This document shows positions 1 to 3,758 of a stretch of DNA of 5,721 nucleotides, piece after piece; the first letter of the stretch is position 1, and every line of letters starts with the position of its first letter. The stretch is from assembly GCA_015222065.1 (NCBI GenBank), contig JADFUQ010000185.1, positions 1 to 5,721 of the forward strand, given 5' to 3'. This DNA is from Bacteroidota bacterium (GTDB lineage Bacteria > Bacteroidota > Bacteroidia > Bacteroidales > VadinHA17). The notes below the pieces were generated by a model that was not told where the DNA came from, made no database searches, and saw only the letters and a list, made by a program, of their open reading frames with translations. The translations under genes were made by a program, and so were the position numbers.

Positions 1-1874
1 AGGAAGATCCTGATGAAACAGCAGGGAAGGAAGTAAAAAAAGCAGAAGAAGATTCAGTAAAGTCAGAGGAAAAAGAAACAACAAAGGCAGAAGAAGATTC
101 TGATAAGGCAGAGGAAAAGGAAGTTGAGGAAGTATTGGTAAAATCAGTTGATTATTCAACTTTTGGAAAGGAGCAATTGGTTAACAGATTGACACTTCTG
201 ATTGAAGAAAGACCTGTAAACGAGATCAGAAATGATATTGACCGGATAAAAATTAATTTTTACAAGAAGCTCAGAAGTGAACTGGAACAAAAGAAAAAAC
301 AATTTCTTACTGAGGGTGGTGAATTAAAAGATTTTATGCCCGTGGATGATCCTCTTGAATTAAATTTAAAAAGTCTTCTACAAAAGTTTAAAAAGAAAAA
401 AACTGAATATAATAAAACCCTTGAGGCTGATAAGCAGGAGAACCTTAAGGAGAAATATAAAATTATTGATGAAATAAAAGATCTTGTTAACCGTGAGGAG
501 TCACTTCATAAAACTTTTCAGGAATTCCGTGATCTTCAAAATCGCTGGAAAGTTGTTGGTATGGTGCCCCAACCAAATTTAAAGGATCTTTGGGAAACTT
601 ACCACCATCATGTTGAAAAGTTTTATGACTATGTTAAAATCGATAAAGAACTGCGAGATCTTGATTTGAAAAAGAATCAGGAAGCTAAGATTAAACTTTG
701 TGAAAAAGCAGAAGAAATAATATCGGAATCCAATGTTATCACTTCTTATGAAATACTTCAGAAATATCATGACCTGTGGAGAGAGATAGGTCCTGTTCCA
801 CGCGAAAGCAAAACAGAATTATGGGAAAGATTCAAGGAAATAACTTCAAAGATTAACAAGAAACATCACCATTATTATCAGGATATTAAAGATCAGCAAA
901 AGAAGAACCTGGAAGACAAAACGAAACTATGCGAACAGGTAGAAGAAATTAATAAGCAATCTGATATCAAATCTCCCAAGTCTTGGGAGAAAACTGCCAA
1001 TGAGATAAAAAAACTTCAGAAGGTTTGGCGTACAATTGGTTTTGCTCCGCGTAAACATAATAATAAAATCTACAAGAGGTTCAGGGAAGCTTGTGACACT
1101 TTCTTCCTGGCAAAGCGGAATTTTTATACTGAACATAAAGAGGTTCAGAATAATAACTTTAAATTGAAAACAGAACTGGCTGTTAAGGCAGAAGAATTGC
1201 AGGATAGTGAAGAATGGAAACAAACTACAGATGAACTGATCAAATTACAAAAACAGTGGAAAGAGACAGGTCCGGTTCCAAGGAAAAATTCAGAAAAAAT
1301 ATGGAAACGTTTCAGAGCTGCATGTGATAAGTTTTTTGAAAGGAAATCAGGATATTATTCCAACAGGGATGAAATATTTAAAGATAATTTGAAACTGAAA
1401 AATGAATTAATTGAAGAAATTGAGAAATATAAACCTGTTGACAATGCAGAAGAGAACTTTAACAAAATCCAGGATTTTCAACATCGCTGGACAGAGATCG
1501 GATTTGTACCTTTCAAACAAAAGGATGAGATTATTAGCAGGTATAAGAGTGTAATTAATAAGCAGTTTGACAAGTTGGATATTGACGAGTTCAGAAAGGG
1601 TAAACTTAAATACAGGAATAAATTAGAGCAATTACGCGAGAGTCCGAAGGGAAGTATCAAGGCTAAAAACGACAGGGAGAAATTTTATAATAAGATTAAA
1701 AACCTGGAAAGCGATGTTGTTCTCTGGGAAAATAATAAAGGCTTTTTTGCAAAATCTGATAATGCCGAATCTTTGATCAGGGAAGTAGATGAGAAAATTG
1801 ATCAGGCAAAAGAGAATATCAGCCTTCTGGAAGAAAAAATAAAAATGATTGATCAGACTGATCTGGATGGATAG
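1..1874 (+). CDS. DUF349 repeat protein, 5' end outside window
   Basis: The frame is open from the left edge (first full codon at 3) to the TAG at 1872-1874, giving 623 visible residues. The true start lies upstream; an internal TTG at 135 is not needed as a start because the frame continues unbroken before it. The first ~45 residues are a low-complexity Glu/Lys/Asp segment built from a 45-bp repeat. The body carries five DUF349 units, recognised by a Trp followed by Gly and usually Pro-Arg (for example LWREIGPVPR and KQWKETGPVPRK), then an aromatic/Arg-Phe helix such as WKRFRAACDKFF. The key Trp codons are at 546, 777, 1026, 1257 and 1488. The last ~100 residues are charged and probably coiled coil. 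No signal peptide or membrane segment is visible, so the visible part looks cytoplasmic. DUF349 has no established biochemical role that I can name. It lies 46 bp upstream of pyrG on the same strand and could share its transcript. Family assignment is firm; function is unknown. Confidence 0.93.
   Translation, partial: EDPDETAGKEVKKAEEDSVKSEEKETTKAEEDSDKAEEKEVEEVLVKSVDYSTFGKEQLVNRLTLLIEERPVNEIRNDIDRIKINFYKKLRSELEQKKKQFLTEGGELKDFMPVDDPLELNLKSLLQKFKKKKTEYNKTLEADKQENLKEKYKIIDEIKDLVNREESLHKTFQEFRDLQNRWKVVGMVPQPNLKDLWETYHHHVEKFYDYVKIDKELRDLDLKKNQEAKIKLCEKAEEIISESNVITSYEILQKYHDLWREIGPVPRESKTELWERFKEITSKINKKHHHYYQDIKDQQKKNLEDKTKLCEQVEEINKQSDIKSPKSWEKTANEIKKLQKVWRTIGFAPRKHNNKIYKRFREACDTFFLAKRNFYTEHKEVQNNNFKLKTELAVKAEELQDSEEWKQTTDELIKLQKQWKETGPVPRKNSEKIWKRFRAACDKFFERKSGYYSNRDEIFKDNLKLKNELIEEIEKYKPVDNAEENFNKIQDFQHRWTEIGFVPFKQKDEIISRYKSVINKQFDKLDIDEFRKGKLKYRNKLEQLRESPKGSIKAKNDREKFYNKIKNLESDVVLWENNKGFFAKSDNAESLIREVDEKIDQAKENISLLEEKIKMIDQTDLDG
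3..137 (+). repeat. 45-bp in-frame tandem repeat, about three copies
   Basis: Copies begin at 3, 48 and 93, each opening with GAAGATnC, a period of exactly 45 bp (15 codons). The second and third copies are closest: both include GCAGAAGAAGATTC, at 42-55 and 87-100, and both encode KAEEDS followed by an EEKE motif. The first copy is more degenerate (EDPDETAGKEV) and the end of the third has drifted. The array may continue left of the window. Because the period is a multiple of three, copy-number change would lengthen or shorten the acidic/lysine-rich segment of the DUF349 protein without a frameshift. Confidence 0.75.
519..1590 (+). repeat. Array of five DUF349 protein repeats
   Basis: Five diverged units share a conserved Trp, a Gly two to three residues later, and a Pro before a basic helix. 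Trp-to-Trp distances are 77, 83, 77 and 77 residues. Units three and four are the most alike (KVWRTIGFAPRK with RFREACDTFF; KQWKETGPVPRK with RFRAACDKFF). Units one and five are the most diverged: unit one has VPQP instead of VPRK, and unit five has VPFK and lacks the CDxFF helix end. The repeats are seen at protein level only; the DNA copies are too diverged to suggest recent duplication. Confidence 0.85.
972..990. other. Perfect 19-bp palindrome inside the DUF349 gene
   Basis: TCTCCCAAG (972-980) and CTTGGGAGA (982-990) are exact reverse complements separated by one base, T981. The match stops cleanly at 971/991. It sits in the linker between DUF349 units two and three and encodes SPKSWE. 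In RNA it could form a stem of seven or eight pairs with a 3-5 nt loop, relatively GC-rich for this gene. There is no T-run after it, so it does not look like an intrinsic terminator. No function can be assigned. Confidence 0.6.
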
Positions 1875-1920
1875 TGCCGGTAAGGGTATTTAAAAATATA
1901 ACCTCTAAATAAATTATAGT

Positions 1921-3579
1921 TTGTCTTCTACTAAATATATTTTTGTGACTGGTGGGGTTACTTCTTCCCTGGGAAAAGGAATCATATCATCATCTCTTGC
2001 CAAATTGTTGCAGGCACGTGGGTATTCTGTTACTATACAAAAACTTGATCCGTATATTAATGTCGATCCGGGTACTCTGAACCCATATGAACATGGTGAA
2101 TGTTATGTAACTGTTGATGGCGCTGAAACTGATCTCGATCTTGGTCACTATGAACGATTCCTTAACAAACCTACTTCCCAGGATAATAACGTTACTACCG
2201 GAATGGTTTACCAGACGGTTATCAATAAGGAACGAAAGGGGGATTACCTGGGTAAGACAGTGCAAGTTATTCCGCATATTACCGATGAGATAAAATTCAG
2301 GATTAAAAAAGTTGCAAAAAAAACAAAGTATGATGTTGTTATTACTGAAATAGGAGGTACTGTAGGAGACATAGAGTCACTTCCATATATCGAGTCGGTA
2401 AGACAGCTTAAATGGGAACTGGGTCGGTCAAATAGTTTAGTAATACACCTTACTCTGGTTCCATATCTATCAGCTTCGGGAGAACTTAAAACAAAACCAA
2501 CACAACACTCAGTAAAAGTATTACTGGAAACAGGTATTCAACCTGACATCCTGGTACTGCGAACCGAGAGAAAACTCTCTGATGATATAAAGAATAAAGT
2601 AGCCCTGTTTTGTAATGTTGATCATGATTCTGTTATTGAATCAATTGATGTTTCCACAATCTATGAGGTCCCGATTTTTATGCATCGTGAAAAGCTTGAT
2701 GTTACTGTACTAAAAAAGCTTGACCTTGTTATTGAAAAAGAACCCGGACTTAGAAAATGGAAAACCTTCCTTAATAAGCTGAATAATCCTAAACATCATA
2801 TCAAAATCGGACTGATTGGTAAATATGTTGAGTTGCCGGATGCTTATAAATCTATATCCGAATCATTTATTCATGCAGGTGCCAGTAATGATTGTCATGT
2901 GGAAGTTGATCTTATTCAGTCTGAAACACTTCATATAAGAAACTATAAAAGGAAACTTTCAGCTTTTGATGGAATACTGGTTGCCCCCGGGTTCGGACAT
3001 CGGGGTATTGAAGGGAAAATTCTTGCTGCCAGATTTGCCAGAGAAAATAATATACCTTTCCTTGGTATATGCCTCGGTATGCAATGTGCTGTAATAGAAT
3101 TTGCCAGAAATAAATTAGGGTTCGAAGGAGCAAATTCCACCGAAATGGATCCTGAAACAAAATTTCCGGTTATTGATTTAATGGAAGAGCAGAAGAAAGT
3201 AACCCGGAAGGGTGGAACCATGCGGCTTGGTGCATATAATTGTGTGCTTGATAAAAGTTCTCTGACATATATGGCATATAAAAGGAAAAATATTTCAGAA
3301 CGCCATCGTCACAGGTACGAATTTAATAATAAATATCTCAAAGATTTTGAAAATGCAGGTATGAAAGGAGTGGGGATCAATCCCGATTCAGGACTTGTTG
3401 AAATTATGGAAATTTCTGAACACAGATGGTTTGTCGGAGTTCAGTTCCACCCTGAATACAGCTCTACTGTAATTAAACCACATCCACTTTTTGTGGATTT
3501 TATTAAAGCAGCTGTGAAGTATCATATGGAAGAAGAAAAAGGCAGAAGGCAGAAGGCAAAAGGGAAGAGAGAAGAGTGA
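1921..3579 (+). CDS. pyrG: CTP synthase (glutamine-hydrolysing)
   Basis: This cytoplasmic enzyme makes CTP from UTP, ATP and glutamine, the last step of de novo pyrimidine nucleotide synthesis. It has 552 residues (E. coli: 545). The N-terminal amidoligase domain (~1-270) has the P-loop SSLGKG with Lys19, the metal-binding Asp73 and Glu143 (E. coli Asp72 and Glu140), and the UTP-binding KTKPTQH motif at 190-196. The C-terminal class I glutaminase domain (~295-535) has nucleophile Cys384 in GICLGMQC and His510/Glu512 in VQFHPEY, so the triad is complete. The start is the TTG at 1921: an in-frame TAA at 1906-1908 leaves only four codons upstream, none a usual start, and the protein then begins SSTKYIFVTGG as the family does. 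No Shine-Dalgarno is present. The last ~16 residues (EEEKGRRQKAKGKREE) exceed the usual family end and are encoded by a repeat-rich purine tract. The enzyme is normally feedback-inhibited by CTP. Confidence 0.98.
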   Translation: MSSTKYIFVTGGVTSSLGKGIISSSLAKLLQARGYSVTIQKLDPYINVDPGTLNPYEHGECYVTVDGAETDLDLGHYERFLNKPTSQDNNVTTGMVYQTVINKERKGDYLGKTVQVIPHITDEIKFRIKKVAKKTKYDVVITEIGGTVGDIESLPYIESVRQLKWELGRSNSLVIHLTLVPYLSASGELKTKPTQHSVKVLLETGIQPDILVLRTERKLSDDIKNKVALFCNVDHDSVIESIDVSTIYEVPIFMHREKLDVTVLKKLDLVIEKEPGLRKWKTFLNKLNNPKHHIKIGLIGKYVELPDAYKSISESFIHAGASNDCHVEVDLIQSETLHIRNYKRKLSAFDGILVAPGFGHRGIEGKILAARFARENNIPFLGICLGMQCAVIEFARNKLGFEGANSTEMDPETKFPVIDLMEEQKKVTRKGGTMRLGAYNCVLDKSSLTYMAYKRKNISERHRHRYEFNNKYLKDFENAGMKGVGINPDSGLVEIMEISEHRWFVGVQFHPEYSSTVIKPHPLFVDFIKAAVKYHMEEEKGRRQKAKGKREE

Positions 3580-3673
3580 AGAAGTAAGTAGAAAGTAGTA
3601 AATAGTAGGCAGGAAAGATGAAGAAAAATGAGTAAATGATAAAAATAGTAAATGGGAAGAGAAGAAGTTATAA
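3533..3673 (+). repeat. Purine-rich, nearly C-free tract across the pyrG stop
   Basis: The plus strand here is dominated by A and G, with some T. Between 3558 and 3673 (116 bases) the only C is at 3610. The tract opens with a 7-bp tandem repeat inside pyrG and continues past its stop with GAAG-, AGTA- and TAGTAAAT-type words (TAGTAAAT recurs near 3597 and 3646). It differs in composition from the coding sequence on both sides. It looks like a degenerate simple-repeat or dispersed intergenic element rather than a gene: the longest ATG-started reading frame I see is a few codons. No terminator hairpin with a T-run is visible. Confidence 0.65.
3541..3561 (+). repeat. 7-bp tandem repeat (GGCAGAA) in the pyrG tail
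   Basis: There are three adjacent units: GGCAGAA (3541-3547), GGCAGAA (3548-3554) and GGCAAAA (3555-3561, one mismatch). They encode GRRQKAK at the end of CTP synthase. The unit is not a multiple of three, so gain or loss of one copy would change the reading frame and the final residues, though only beyond the conserved enzyme. Confidence 0.8.
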
Positions 3674-3708
3674 CTTTAGGCATTTTAGGCACTTTAGTCA
3701 CTTCTTCA
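3577..3708. repeat. 9-bp inverted repeat framing the pyrG-yidC spacer repeats
   Basis: TGAAGAAGT at 3577-3585, which begins on the pyrG stop codon, is the exact reverse complement of ACTTCTTCA at 3700-3708. The pair encloses most of the purine tract and the 9-bp tandem repeats. A closer partner, GAAGAAGT at 3661-3668, competes for the same right arm. The arms are short and low in complexity, so chance or shared repeat ancestry is plausible; a stable long-range hairpin is not established. Confidence 0.4.
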
Positions 3709-3758
3709 TTTGATCACTGAATAGTTACGAAAATATTAATTGAAATCAATAAATAGAA
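3580..3758 (+). other. pyrG-yidC intergenic spacer, 179 bp
   Basis: The spacer has three parts: the purine-rich tract to 3673, the 9-bp repeats to 3701, and an AT-rich leader (about 3709-3758) up to the yidC ATG. I see no tRNA, no rho-independent terminator and no Shine-Dalgarno; the bases just before the ATG are A-rich, as is common in Bacteroidota. A TTTG at 3709-3712 could be a -33 element of the Bacteroidota sigma factor, but the matching -7 element is poor. Confidence 0.6.
3675..3701 (+). repeat. 9-bp tandem repeat, three copies (TTTAGGCAT)
   Basis: TTTAGGCAT (3675-3683), TTTAGGCAC (3684-3692) and TTTAGTCAC (3693-3701) stand head to tail with one or two differences each. They follow directly on the purine-rich tract, with the strand composition reversed. 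The next bases extend the last copy into ACTTCTTCA (3700-3708), which is the exact reverse complement of TGAAGAAGT at 3577-3585. Its first eight bases also pair with GAAGAAGT at 3661-3668. The repeat is noncoding; any function is unknown. Confidence 0.75.

Noticed and set aside
135..137. TTG as the start of the DUF349 protein
   Set aside because: The frame is open and of similar composition all the way to the left edge, and the tandem repeat continues across this point, so the codon is internal.
579..1660. Minus-strand open frames of 60-98 codons inside the DUF349 gene
   Set aside because: They are antisense to a clear coding sequence, with Phe/Leu/Ile-rich products typical of reading Lys/Glu codons backwards, and match nothing I recognise.
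1875..1920. Terminator or promoter between the DUF349 gene and pyrG
   Set aside because: The 46 bases contain no stable inverted repeat with a T-run, and ATAGTTTG at 1916-1923 does not fit TAnnTTTG and overlaps the start codon.
1990..3221. Minus-strand open frames inside pyrG
   Set aside because: They are fully antisense to a well-conserved enzyme and show no recognisable domain.
3558..3673. A small gene in the purine-rich spacer
   Set aside because: ATG-started frames are only a few codons long (for example ATG at 3619 stops after five codons), and composition is simple-repeat-like.
3541..3708. CRISPR array or insertion sequence in the pyrG-yidC spacer
   Set aside because: Repeats are only 7-9 bp, adjacent and without unique spacers, and there is no transposase or target-site duplication.
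3709..3742. Bacteroidota-type promoter before yidC (TTTG at 3709-3712 with a -7 element near 3735-3742)
   Set aside because: The -7 candidate ATTAATTG matches TAnnTTTG poorly, although the spacing is about right; in AT-rich DNA this is weak evidence.
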